Shown one piece after another: positions 26,539 to 35,328 of a stretch of 64,000 nt of DNA (positions are counted from its first letter, which is position 1; each line of letters begins with the position of its first letter). Both the position numbers and the translations under genes were made by a program. The notes under the pieces are model-generated. The model saw only the letters and a program-made list of their open reading frames with translations. It had not been told where the DNA came from and ran no database searches. The stretch is from Bacillus benzoevorans. Its GTDB lineage: Bacteria; Bacillota; Bacilli; Bacillales; Cytobacillaceae. The stretch spans positions 434,001-498,000 of the forward strand of contig NZ_JACHGK010000001.1 in the NCBI RefSeq assembly GCF_014207535.1, read 5' to 3'.

Positions 26539-28242
26539 ATGAAACAAAGTAAGATGCTTATCCCCACATTAAGGGAAGTTCCCGCAGATGCAGAAATTAA
26601 GAGCCATCAATTATTATTGCGTGCTGGTTTTATGCGTCAGAATGCAAGCGGAATATACAGCTATTTGCCATTAGCCAAGCGTGTGCTGCAAAAAGTAGAG
26701 CAGATTGTCCGCGAAGAAATGGATCATTCCGGTGCTGTTGAATTATTAATGCCGGCGCTGCAAGCTGCGGAACTGTGGCAGGAATCCGGAAGATGGTATA
26801 CATATGGTCCAGAATTAATGCGGCTGCATGATCGTAATAACCGTGAGTTTGCCTTAGGGGCCACGCACGAAGAAGTTATTACAAGCCTTGTCCGTGATGA
26901 AGTGAAATCTTACAAGCGGCTGCCGCTTAGCTTATATCAAATCCAAACAAAATTCCGTGATGAAAAAAGACCACGTTTTGGCTTATTACGCGGAAGAGAA
27001 TTTATCATGAAGGACGGTTATTCCTTCCATGCTTCACAAGAAAGTCTTGATGAAACCTATGCTGATATTTTTCAGGCTTATCACAATATCTTCTCCCGCT
27101 GCGGCTTAAATTTCCGTGCCGTTATTGCTGATTCAGGGGCAATGGGTGGAAAAGATACTCATGAATTTATGGTATTATCTGATGTTGGTGAAGATACCAT
27201 CGCTTATTCAGATACATCTACCTATGCAGCTAATATTGAAATGGCTCCAGTTGATGTTCAGTATGAGAAAAAAGCTGAAACAGCAAAAGAAATGGAAAAA
27301 GTATTAACAGAAAACCAAAAGACGATTGCGGATGTGTCCGCCTTCTTAAATGTAACAGCTGAGGATTGTATTAAATCACTGCTGTTTAAAGTGGATGATC
27401 AGTTTGTATTGGTTCTTGTTCGTGGTGACCATGAAGTAAATGATATAAAATTGAAAAATTTATATCAGGCCGGGGTTGTGGAATTGGCTGAGCCCGAGGA
27501 AACGAAAGAGGTTCTTGGCTGTTCAGTAGGATCCCTTGGACCTGTTGCTGTATCCGGCGTAGAAATCATTGCCGATCATGCAGTAAAGGCGATTGTCAAT
27601 GGTGTATGCGGAGCAAATGAAGAGGACTATCACTATATCAATGTAAATCCAGAACGGGATTTCACTGTCTCACGCTATGAAGATCTTCGCTTCATCCAGG
27701 AGGGAGATCCTTCGCCGGATGGTATTGGAAGGATTTTATTTGCCAAAGGTATTGAAGTAGGACATGTATTCAAGCTTGGTACCCGCTATAGCGAAGCGAT
27801 GAATGCGGTTTACCTTGATGAAAATGGAAAAACAAAACCATTTATTATGGGCTGTTATGGAATTGGTGTTTCACGTACGATGGCTGCTATTGCAGAACAA
27901 TTTAATGATGATAAAGGTTTGATTTGGCCTGTTAGTGTTGCTCCATTTGATGTTCATCTTGTTGCTGTCAATATGAAGGATGAAGCGCAGGCGGCATTGG
28001 CGGAGAAGCTTTATGCTGAAATGAAGCAAAACAAGCTTGAGGTTCTTCTTGATGATCGTCAGGAAAGACCGGGGGTTAAGTTTGCTGATAGTGATCTAAT
28101 TGGGCTGCCGATTCGTGTGACAGTAGGGAAAAAAGCTGGAGAAGGAATTGTCGAAGTAAAAGTTCGTAAAACAGACGAAATGTTTGAAGTTCATACAGAT
28201 GAACTGATGGCTAAAATATCCGTGCTGCTTGAAACATTGTAA
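26539..28242 (+). CDS. proS: Prolyl-tRNA synthetase (bacterial type, with editing domain)
   Basis: ProS charges tRNA-Pro. The 567-residue protein is the bacterial class II form: motif 2 region (FRDEKRPRFGLLRGREFIMK), an inserted YbaK-like editing domain (about residues 225-390, with the Lys-containing INS fold), motif 3 (CYGIGVSRTMAA) and the anticodon-binding domain. AGAGGTGCTAGTAG precedes ATG 26539. No T-box leader is present in the 80-bp gap upstream. Confidence 0.97.
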   Translation: MKQSKMLIPTLREVPADAEIKSHQLLLRAGFMRQNASGIYSYLPLAKRVLQKVEQIVREEMDHSGAVELLMPALQAAELWQESGRWYTYGPELMRLHDRNNREFALGATHEEVITSLVRDEVKSYKRLPLSLYQIQTKFRDEKRPRFGLLRGREFIMKDGYSFHASQESLDETYADIFQAYHNIFSRCGLNFRAVIADSGAMGGKDTHEFMVLSDVGEDTIAYSDTSTYAANIEMAPVDVQYEKKAETAKEMEKVLTENQKTIADVSAFLNVTAEDCIKSLLFKVDDQFVLVLVRGDHEVNDIKLKNLYQAGVVELAEPEETKEVLGCSVGSLGPVAVSGVEIIADHAVKAIVNGVCGANEEDYHYINVNPERDFTVSRYEDLRFIQEGDPSPDGIGRILFAKGIEVGHVFKLGTRYSEAMNAVYLDENGKTKPFIMGCYGIGVSRTMAAIAEQFNDDKGLIWPVSVAPFDVHLVAVNMKDEAQAALAEKLYAEMKQNKLEVLLDDRQERPGVKFADSDLIGLPIRVTVGKKAGEGIVEVKVRKTDEMFEVHTDELMAKISVLLETL

Positions 28243-28260
28243 ACTTCACAAAGTCAAATG

Positions 28261-28304
28261 GTGTAAAAGGGGAGGTCCAATCAAGAGGACAGCCCTTTTT
28301 ACGC
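28261..28304 (+). terminator. Terminator after proS
   Basis: GTAAAAGGGG-AGGTCC and GGAC-AGCCCTTTTTAC form a long imperfect stem (28263-28302) with an A-rich left and T-rich right arm. Confidence 0.75.
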
Positions 28305-28348
28305 TGTCATTCATAAATATGGAAATACCTGTTCACCTTAAACTTATA

Positions 28349-28357
28349 TGTTATAAT
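28349..28357 (+). promoter_or_regulatory. Extended -10 promoter of polC
   Basis: TGTTATAAT is a perfect TGn-TATAAT extended -10 (28349-28357). The -35 region is poor (TGTTCA at 16 bp spacing), which is acceptable for extended -10 promoters. The start would be near 28364, about 60 nt before polC. Confidence 0.6.
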
Positions 28358-28425
28358 ACGAGAGTGAAGATAAAATATGAATGAAAGATATAGATAGATT
28401 TTAAACGGAGGAGAGAGGTAGATAC

Positions 28426-31400
28426 ATGAGCATGGATTCTGGCAGAATTGAGCGATTTCAGCTCTTACTCCAACAACTGCAGCTTACTGAAGATGCCATT
28501 ATGCCGTATTTTTCCAATGCCCAAATTGAAAAACTGGTCATTGAAAAGAAGGCTAGAAAATGGCATTTTCACTTTTTATTTGAAAAAATCCTGCCTTACA
28601 AAGTTTTTCGCGCATTGAGTGACCAATTAGAGAAAACTTTTTCCTATATTGCGCAAACATCGTTTTCAATCCGGGTACTTGATACACACTATACTGAAAA
28701 GCTTATTGCCGAATATTGGCAGACTTGTATTCAGGAAATAGACGGCATTTCACCGCCGGTTCTAAAGCTACTAAATGAACAAATTCCGTCATTGCAGGGA
28801 AATAAATTGCAGATTAAGGTACGCAATGAAATGGAAAGTATGTCTATTAAGAAGAAATACACCAGTCTGATTTCGCAAGTATTTACGGAATATGGTTTTC
28901 CGCAATTGATGTTTGATACAGAAATTTCAACTGAAGCAGCGAATGAGCAATATGAGGAATTTATCAAAGCGAAACAAAAAGAAGATGCAGAACGCGGGTT
29001 GCAGGCACTCATGGATATGCAGAAAAAAGAAGAGAAGGAAGCGGTCGAAGGTGTGGAATATAGCGGTCCGCTAATGATTGGTTTAACGATCCGTGATGAT
29101 GTTGAATTCAAAAGGCTGGAAGAGATTGTTGATGAAGAGCGCCGCATTGCAATCGAAGGATATGTATTTTCTGCGGAGACAAAGGAGCTGCGCAGCGGCC
29201 GGACACTATTAACTTTTAAGATCACAGACTATACGAGTTCCATTATGGTCAAAATGTTTTCACGGGATAAAGAAGATGCCGCTCTTTTTGGTCTGGTGAA
29301 AAAAGGAATGTGGTTAAAGGTACGTGGAAGCATTCAAAACGATACGTTTGTTCGTGATCTCGTTATGATTGGAAATGACATCAATGAAATCACTCCGCCG
29401 AGCAGAAAAGATACAGCACCAGAAGAAGAAAAGCGAGTTGAACTTCATCTTCATACACCAATGAGTCAAATGGATGCCGTTACTCCTGTCAGCGCACTTA
29501 TCAGTCAGGCGAAAAAATGGGGGCATAAAGCCATTGCCGTTACGGACCATGCCGGGGCCCAATCATTCCCGGAAGCATTTGGAGCCGGTAAAAAGAATGA
29601 TATTAAAATCTTATATGGGGTAGAAGCGAATTTAGTCGATGACGGTGTGCCCATTGCCTATCATTCAGCCCATCGAAAATTGGAAGATGATACATTTGTT
29701 GTATTTGACGTCGAAACAACAGGACTATCTGCCGTTTACGATACAGTTATTGAACTCGCTGCAGTCAAAATCCACAATGGCGAGATAGTCGACAGATTTG
29801 AATCATTTGCCAATCCGCATCATCCACTTTCAGCTACGATTATTAATCTGACTGGAATTACCGATGACCTGCTGGTAAATGCACCGGAAGTAGAAGCTGT
29901 TTTAAAAAGATTCCATACCTGGACCGGGGATGCTGTGCTTGTGGCACATAATGCTTCATTTGATATGGGCTTTTTAAATGTTGGTTACAAGAGTATTGGA
30001 CTGCCAAAAGCTGCTAACCCCGTCATTGATACCTTGGAATTAGGGCGTTTTCTTTATCCGGAAATGAAGAACCATCGTTTAAATACATTGGCGAAAAAGT
30101 TGAATGTTGAATTGACCCAGCATCACCGCGCGATTTATGATGCTGAGGCAACCGGCTATATTCTTCTCAAAATGTTAAAAGATGCAAATGAAAAAGGGGT
30201 CGAGTTCCATGACCAGCTAAATGATAATATGGGGAAAGGGAATGCTTACCAGCGGGCAAGACCGCGCCATTGTATTTTGATGGCACAAAATGATACAGGA
30301 TTAAAAAATCTCTTTAAGCTCGTATCTATTGCCCATATCCAGTATTTTTACCGTGTTCCGAGAATCCCACGCTCCATTCTGCAGAAATACCGTGAAGGAA
30401 TTATTGTCGGGTCTGCTTGTGATAAGGGAGAGGTATTCGAAGGAATGATGCAGAAATCCCCTGATGAAGTGGAGAAGGTTGCTGAATTTTACGATTATCT
30501 TGAGGTTCACCCGAAGGAAGTTTATCGGCCTTTAATAGAGATGGAGCTTATTAAAGATGAAAAGGCTTTAGAGGAAATTATCGGGAACATTGTCAAACTT
30601 GGTGAAAAATTAAACATACCGGTTGTGGCAACAGGGAATGTTCATTACCTGAATCCAAATGATAAAATTTACCGAAAAATCCTGATTAATTCACAGGGTG
30701 GAGCAAATCCATTAAACCGTCATGAACTGCCGGATGTTCATTTTAGAACAACAAATGAAATGCTTGATGCGTTCGCCTTTTTAGGCAAGGAAAAGGCAAA
30801 AGAGATCGTCGTGGATAATACAAATAAAATTGCTGATATGGTTGACGAAATAAAACCGATTAAAGATGATCTGTATACACCAAAAATTGAAGGTGCCGAG
30901 GATGAAATGCGAAATTTAAGCTACACCATGGCACGGAAAATTTACGGCGACCCGCTTCCGGAAATTGTTGAGGCACGCTTAGAAAAAGAACTAGCGAGTA
31001 TTATTGGGAATGGATTCTCTGTGATTTACTTGATTTCCCATAAACTAGTGAAAAAATCACTTGATGACGGATATCTTGTTGGTTCGCGGGGCTCGGTAGG
31101 ATCGTCATTTGTTGCGACAATGACGGAAATAACAGAAGTCAATCCATTGCCGCCGCATTATGTTTGCCCGGAATGTAAACACTCCGAATTTTTCAATGAT
31201 GGTTCGGTAGGTTCTGGTTTCGATTTGCCGAATAAAGATTGTCCAAAATGCGGGACTCAATATAAAAAGGATGGTCATGATATTCCGTTTGAAACCTTCC
31301 TGGGCTTTAAAGGTGATAAGGTCCCCGATATTGACTTGAATTTCTCCGGTGAATATCAGGCACGTGCCCATGATTATACGAAAGTATTATTCGGTGAAGA

Positions 31401-32745
31401 TAATGTGTATCGTGCCGGTACGATCGGTACGGTTGCCGACAAAACCGCTTTTGGTTATGTAAAAGCCTATCAGAATGATAATAATCTTCAATTCCGTGGT
31501 GCCGAAGTTGAGCGGCTTGCTACCGGTTGTACGGGTGTAAAACGGACAACAGGGCAGCACCCGGGCGGCATCATCGTTATTCCGGATTATATGGATGTAT
31601 ATGATTTTTCTCCGATACAGTTTCCGGCAGATGATCGAAACTCTGAATGGCGGACAACCCATTTTGATTTCCATTCCATCCATGATAATGTCCTGAAACT
31701 TGATATACTTGGACACGATGATCCGACCGTGATTAGGATGCTTCAGGATTTGAGCGGAATTGATCCAAAGACCATTCCGGTCGATGACCGCGAAGTAATG
31801 AAAATATTTACCAGTACGGAGCCGCTTGGTGTAACGGAAGAACAAATTAATTGTAAAACTGGAACATTAGGTATACCTGAATTTGGTACCCGATTTGTGC
31901 GGCAAATGCTTGAAGATACGAAACCGACAACTTTCTCAGAGCTGCTGCAAATTTCCGGTCTTTCCCACGGAACGGACGTATGGCTCGGAAATGCCCAAGA
32001 ACTGATTCAAAATAATATTTGTACACTGAAAGAAGTAATCGGCTGCCGGGACGATATTATGGTCTATTTAATTTACCAAGGCCTCGAATCTTCATTTGCA
32101 TTCAAAATCATGGAATCTGTCCGTAAAGGGAAAGGCTTGACAGATGAAATGGAAGAGGAAATGCGTAAAAATGAAGTACCGGAATGGTACATTGATTCAT
32201 GCAAGAAGATTAAATATATGTTCCCGAAAGCGCACGCTGCAGCCTATGTTTTAATGGCTGTCCGGATTGCTTATTTTAAAGTGCATCACCCGCTTTGGTA
32301 TTACGCGGCTTACTTTACAGTCCGCGCAGAGGATTTTGATGTCGAAGCAATGGTTAAGGGACCGGCAGCGATTCGGGCGATAATAGATGAGATTAATGGC
32401 AAGGGTCTTGATGCCTCAACGAAAGAGAAGAACCTTCTGACTGTATTAGAGCTTGCTTTAGAAATGACAGAAAGAGGCTTTTCTTTTAAAAAAATTGATT
32501 TATACCACTCTAGTGCGAATGAATTTATTATTGACGGCAAATCGTTAATTCCGCCATTTAATGCCATTCCCGGACTTGGGACAAACGCAGCCTTTAATAT
32601 TGTAAAGGCCCGTAAAGACGGCGAATTTCTTTCAAAAGAAGACCTGCAGCAAAGAGGAAAGGTTTCGAAGACGATTCTAGAATATTTGGACAGCCAGGGC
32701 TGCCTTGAATCACTTCCGGATCAAAACCAATTGTCCTTATTCTAA
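28426..32745 (+). CDS. polC: DNA polymerase III PolC, Gram-positive type alpha subunit with 3'-5' exonuclease
   Basis: PolC is the main replicative polymerase of Firmicutes. The 1439-residue protein has an N-terminal domain and OB fold (to about residue 320), a PHP domain starting near residue 338 (VELHLHTPMSQMDAVT) that is split by the DEDD exonuclease (VFDVETTGLS at 426, HNASFDMGF, HHRAIYDAEAT), a Cys4 zinc motif (from C914: CPEC and CPKC) and the palm catalytic aspartates in PDIDLNFSGE near residue 967, followed by fingers and duplex-binding parts. Length and order match the family. ATG 28426 follows GGAGGAGAGAGG. Confidence 0.98.
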   Translation: MSMDSGRIERFQLLLQQLQLTEDAIMPYFSNAQIEKLVIEKKARKWHFHFLFEKILPYKVFRALSDQLEKTFSYIAQTSFSIRVLDTHYTEKLIAEYWQTCIQEIDGISPPVLKLLNEQIPSLQGNKLQIKVRNEMESMSIKKKYTSLISQVFTEYGFPQLMFDTEISTEAANEQYEEFIKAKQKEDAERGLQALMDMQKKEEKEAVEGVEYSGPLMIGLTIRDDVEFKRLEEIVDEERRIAIEGYVFSAETKELRSGRTLLTFKITDYTSSIMVKMFSRDKEDAALFGLVKKGMWLKVRGSIQNDTFVRDLVMIGNDINEITPPSRKDTAPEEEKRVELHLHTPMSQMDAVTPVSALISQAKKWGHKAIAVTDHAGAQSFPEAFGAGKKNDIKILYGVEANLVDDGVPIAYHSAHRKLEDDTFVVFDVETTGLSAVYDTVIELAAVKIHNGEIVDRFESFANPHHPLSATIINLTGITDDLLVNAPEVEAVLKRFHTWTGDAVLVAHNASFDMGFLNVGYKSIGLPKAANPVIDTLELGRFLYPEMKNHRLNTLAKKLNVELTQHHRAIYDAEATGYILLKMLKDANEKGVEFHDQLNDNMGKGNAYQRARPRHCILMAQNDTGLKNLFKLVSIAHIQYFYRVPRIPRSILQKYREGIIVGSACDKGEVFEGMMQKSPDEVEKVAEFYDYLEVHPKEVYRPLIEMELIKDEKALEEIIGNIVKLGEKLNIPVVATGNVHYLNPNDKIYRKILINSQGGANPLNRHELPDVHFRTTNEMLDAFAFLGKEKAKEIVVDNTNKIADMVDEIKPIKDDLYTPKIEGAEDEMRNLSYTMARKIYGDPLPEIVEARLEKELASIIGNGFSVIYLISHKLVKKSLDDGYLVGSRGSVGSSFVATMTEITEVNPLPPHYVCPECKHSEFFNDGSVGSGFDLPNKDCPKCGTQYKKDGHDIPFETFLGFKGDKVPDIDLNFSGEYQARAHDYTKVLFGEDNVYRAGTIGTVADKTAFGYVKAYQNDNNLQFRGAEVERLATGCTGVKRTTGQHPGGIIVIPDYMDVYDFSPIQFPADDRNSEWRTTHFDFHSIHDNVLKLDILGHDDPTVIRMLQDLSGIDPKTIPVDDREVMKIFTSTEPLGVTEEQINCKTGTLGIPEFGTRFVRQMLEDTKPTTFSELLQISGLSHGTDVWLGNAQELIQNNICTLKEVIGCRDDIMVYLIYQGLESSFAFKIMESVRKGKGLTDEMEEEMRKNEVPEWYIDSCKKIKYMFPKAHAAAYVLMAVRIAYFKVHHPLWYYAAYFTVRAEDFDVEAMVKGPAAIRAIIDEINGKGLDASTKEKNLLTVLELALEMTERGFSFKKIDLYHSSANEFIIDGKSLIPPFNAIPGLGTNAAFNIVKARKDGEFLSKEDLQQRGKVSKTILEYLDSQGCLESLPDQNQLSLF

Positions 32746-32795
32746 TCAGGTTCAAATTTGCCGGCTGAAGTCAAGCCGCTTCCGCTTTTCTCCGT

Positions 32796-32824
32796 TTGCA
32801 TTAAGTTTTTGGTTATGTTATAGT
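32796..32824 (+). promoter_or_regulatory. Predicted promoter of the rimP-nusA-infB operon
   Basis: TTGCAT (32796-32801), 17-bp spacer, TATAGT (32819-32824) preceded by TGT, giving an extended -10. The start near 32831 would produce a leader of about 236 nt. Confidence 0.55.
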
Positions 32825-32858
32825 TTTAGTGGAAATACTAAGGATAACTTTGGTAACT

Positions 32859-32880
32859 AAGAGTGGGGAAACCCACTCTT
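32859..32880 (+). promoter_or_regulatory. Strong GAAA-loop hairpin in the rimP leader
   Basis: AAGAGTGGG (32859-32867) and CCCACTCTT (32872-32880) form a perfect 9-bp stem capped by GAAA. The bases after it (TCGTATTG) are not a T run, so it is more likely a leader RNA element than a terminator. Hairpins of this kind occur ahead of rimP in other Bacilli as I recall. Confidence 0.6.
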
Positions 32881-32964
32881 TCGTATTGTGTATGTATTTT
32901 TTTGCGAAGGGTTCTAATAATCTTTTGAATCGGTCTTGCTGTAAACAATACGATTGATTCTTGT

Positions 32965-33020
32965 AACTCCTGTGCTCCAAGCCATTCTTAGATGGCGCAA
33001 GCGATATACAGGAGTTTTCT
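32965..33020 (+). terminator. Attenuator-like branched hairpin before rimP
   Basis: AACTCCTGT (32965-32973) pairs with ACAGGAGTT (33008-33016), followed by TTCT. Inside, GCCAT (32981-32985) pairs with ATGGC (32991-32995). It lies about 45 nt before the rimP GTG. The short T tract makes it a weak or conditional terminator; its placement inside a leader suggests attenuation. Confidence 0.5.
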
Positions 33021-33066
33021 ATATTCATCCATTGCTGTGATGAGTGGCAGGTAAAGGAGGGAAACT

Positions 33067-33537
33067 GTGAGCAAAGTGACAGAAATTGTAAGCCAGCTTG
33101 CTAGTCCGATTATCGAGGATTTAGGACTTGAACTGGTTGATATTGAATATGTCAAAGAAGGAAGAGACTGGTTTCTTCGTGTTTTTATCGACAAAGAAGG
33201 CGGCGTTGATATTGAGGAATGCGGTTCGGTAAGTGAAAGACTAAGTGAAAAACTGGATGAAGCAGATCCGATTGAGCATAATTATTTTCTTGAAGTATCC
33301 TCACCCGGTGCTGAACGTCCTCTGAAAAAGCCAGCCGATATTGAAAAAGCAATTGGAAAAAATGTTTATATGAAAACGTATGAACCCATCGATGGAGAAA
33401 AAGCATTTGAAGGAATTCTAACAGCCTTCGATGGAGAAAATGTAACACTAGAAATAAAAGTGAAAACAAGAAAGAAAATAATCAATATTCCATATGAAAA
33501 GATAGCAAAGGCAAGACTTGCAGTTACGTTCTCTTAA
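33067..33537 (+). CDS. rimP: Ribosome maturation factor RimP
   Basis: RimP assists 30S assembly. The 156-residue protein has the conserved GLELVDIEYVKEGRDWFLRV and EVSSPGAERPL motifs and a C-terminal SH3-like domain. The start is GTG 33067 after AAAGGAGGGAAACT. It is the first gene of the operon that also encodes NusA, IF2 and RbfA, so it shares their regulation. Confidence 0.96.
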   Translation: MSKVTEIVSQLASPIIEDLGLELVDIEYVKEGRDWFLRVFIDKEGGVDIEECGSVSERLSEKLDEADPIEHNYFLEVSSPGAERPLKKPADIEKAIGKNVYMKTYEPIDGEKAFEGILTAFDGENVTLEIKVKTRKKIINIPYEKIAKARLAVTFS

Positions 33538-33574
33538 TAATTGTAAGGACCGTTAAAAAGGGGGATACATTCTC

Positions 33575-34705
33575 ATGAGCAGTGAATTATTAGATGCTCT
33601 GGTATTACTAGAAAAAGAAAAAGGCATTTCTCGGGACATCATCATTGAAGCGATTGAAGCCGCATTGATCTCGGCCTATCGCCGCAACTTTAATCAGGCA
33701 CAAAATGTCCGTATTGATATCCATTTAGGTAATGGAACAATGAGGGTATTTGCCCGTAAAGAGGTTGTAGACGAAGTATTTGATCCACGACTTGAAATTT
33801 CTCTTGAAGATGCCCTCAAAATCAACCCAAATTATCAAATCAATGATATTGTGGAACTTGAAGTAACGCCAAAGGATTTCGGCCGGATAGCGGCCCAGAC
33901 AGCTAAACAGGTTGTTACGCAAAGAGTTCGTGAAGCAGAACGGGGAATTATTTATTCTGAATTTATTGATCGTGAAGAAGATATTATGACGGGTATTGTT
34001 CAGCGGACCGATCCTAAATTTATTTATGTAAGCTTGGGCAAAATAGAAGCCATTCTTCCAAGCAACGAGCAAATGCCAAATGAAAGATATAAGCCTCATG
34101 ATCGGATTAAAGTCTTTTTAACTAAGGTGGAGAAAACAACAAAAGGACCGCAAATCTATGTTTCGCGTACACATCCAGGTCTTTTAAAGCGGTTATTTGA
34201 AATAGAAGTTCCGGAAATTTATGACGGCACGGTAGAAATTAAATCGGTGGCACGCGAAGCAGGCGATCGTTCAAAAATATCTGTTCACTCAGATAACCAG
34301 GAAGTCGATCCGGTCGGAGCATGCGTCGGTCCTAAAGGAACCCGGGTTCAGGCTATTGTAAATGAACTAAAAGGGGAAAAAATTGATATCGTCAAATGGT
34401 CTCAAGATCCTGTCGTATTTGTAGCCAATGCGTTAAGTCCGTCAAAGGTTCTTGATGTCATTGTTCATGAGGAAGAAAAGGCGACAACCGTCATTGTACC
34501 AGATTTTCAATTATCCTTAGCCATTGGTAAACGCGGTCAAAATGCCCGTTTAGCGGCAAAATTAACTGGTTGGAAAATTGATATCAAATCCGAAACGGAT
34601 GCACGCGCTGCAGGTATCTATCCGCGTGAAGAGACACTGCTAAGTCTTTCACAAGAAGATGTGGAAGAAGATTCAGAAATGTCAATATTTGAAGATATAG
34701 ATTAA
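33575..34705 (+). CDS. nusA: Transcription termination/antitermination factor NusA
   Basis: NusA binds RNA polymerase and modulates pausing, termination and antitermination. The 376-residue protein has the N-terminal RNAP-binding domain, an S1 domain (about residues 135-200, MTGIVQRTDPKFIYVSLGK) and two KH domains (VGACVGPKGTRVQAIV and LAIGKRGQNARLAAKLTGW). It lacks the C-terminal acidic repeats of E. coli NusA, as usual for Firmicutes. NusA itself could act on the hairpins in the operon leader, a possible autoregulatory loop. Confidence 0.97.
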   Translation: MSSELLDALVLLEKEKGISRDIIIEAIEAALISAYRRNFNQAQNVRIDIHLGNGTMRVFARKEVVDEVFDPRLEISLEDALKINPNYQINDIVELEVTPKDFGRIAAQTAKQVVTQRVREAERGIIYSEFIDREEDIMTGIVQRTDPKFIYVSLGKIEAILPSNEQMPNERYKPHDRIKVFLTKVEKTTKGPQIYVSRTHPGLLKRLFEIEVPEIYDGTVEIKSVAREAGDRSKISVHSDNQEVDPVGACVGPKGTRVQAIVNELKGEKIDIVKWSQDPVVFVANALSPSKVLDVIVHEEEKATTVIVPDFQLSLAIGKRGQNARLAAKLTGWKIDIKSETDARAAGIYPREETLLSLSQEDVEEDSEMSIFEDID

Positions 34706-34725
34706 ATTCTTTTGGAGGGATGATG

Positions 34726-35010
34726 ATGAATAATCGCAGAAAAGTCCCTATGCGAAAATGCGTTGTGACAGGTGAAATGAAGCCAAAAAAGGAACTCATT
34801 CGCATCGTTCGCTCAAAGGAAGGGGAAGTATCAGTTGATGTAACTGGTAAAAAATCAGGACGTGGTGCCTACCTCACACTGGACAAAGATACGGTCCTGT
34901 TGGCAAAAAAGAAAAATGTTTTATCCAGCCATTTGCAGGTTTCAATTGATGATTCTATCTATGAGGAACTCCTGCAGTTAATCGAAAAGGAGAATCGATT
35001 ATCTCAATGA
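34726..35010 (+). CDS. rnpM: RNase P modulator RnpM (YlxR)
   Basis: A 94-residue YlxR-family RNA-binding protein, in B. subtilis described as a modulator of RNase P. Signature MRKCVVTGEMKPKKELIRIV and GKKSGRGAYLTLDK are present. Three ATG codons run in a row in frame (34720, 34723, 34726); ATG 34726 is 7 nt from TTGGAGG and gives the usual N-terminus. It overlaps the next gene by 4 bp. Confidence 0.93.
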   Translation: MNNRRKVPMRKCVVTGEMKPKKELIRIVRSKEGEVSVDVTGKKSGRGAYLTLDKDTVLLAKKKNVLSSHLQVSIDDSIYEELLQLIEKENRLSQ

Positions 35011-35309
35011 AGGAAAATCAATGGATTTCATTGCTTGGCTTAGCTAATCGAGCACGAAAAACAATATCGGGCGAGGAGCTGACCCTGAAGGAAATTAGAA
35101 ACGGGAAGGCAAAGCTTATTTTATTATCAGCGGACGCCTCTTCCAATACAACCAAAAAGATTTGTGATAAGTGTAAATCGTATGGGGTACCCGTCAAAAT
35201 CGTAGAAAGCCGTGATATTCTTGGACATGCGATAGGGAAAGATGCACGGGTAGTTGTGGCGGTATTGGATACAGGGTTTGCTAAAAAAATGATGACGCTG
35301 CTCGATTAA
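35007..35309 (+). CDS. rplGA: L7Ae-family K-turn-binding ribosomal protein (YlxQ/RplGA)
   Basis: A 100-residue L7Ae/L30e-family protein that binds kink-turn RNA. The family core LLGLANRARKTISGEELTLK and AKLILLSADASSNTTKKI are present. The ATG overlaps the rnpM stop, so translation is coupled. The nusA-ylxR-ylxQ-infB order is standard for Bacilli. Confidence 0.94.
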   Translation: MKENQWISLLGLANRARKTISGEELTLKEIRNGKAKLILLSADASSNTTKKICDKCKSYGVPVKIVESRDILGHAIGKDARVVVAVLDTGFAKKMMTLLD

Positions 35310-35328
35310 TTTCAGCGGGGGTGAATAT

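Larger units (their letters stand above)
32746..33066 (+). other. Non-coding leader region of the rimP-nusA-infB operon
   Basis: No protein-coding ORF is supported here. The stretch holds an extended -10 promoter, two strong hairpins and, right after polC, a small CGGCT/AGCCG stem (32762-32778) with a weak T-rich tail that may end the polC transcript. Confidence 0.7.
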
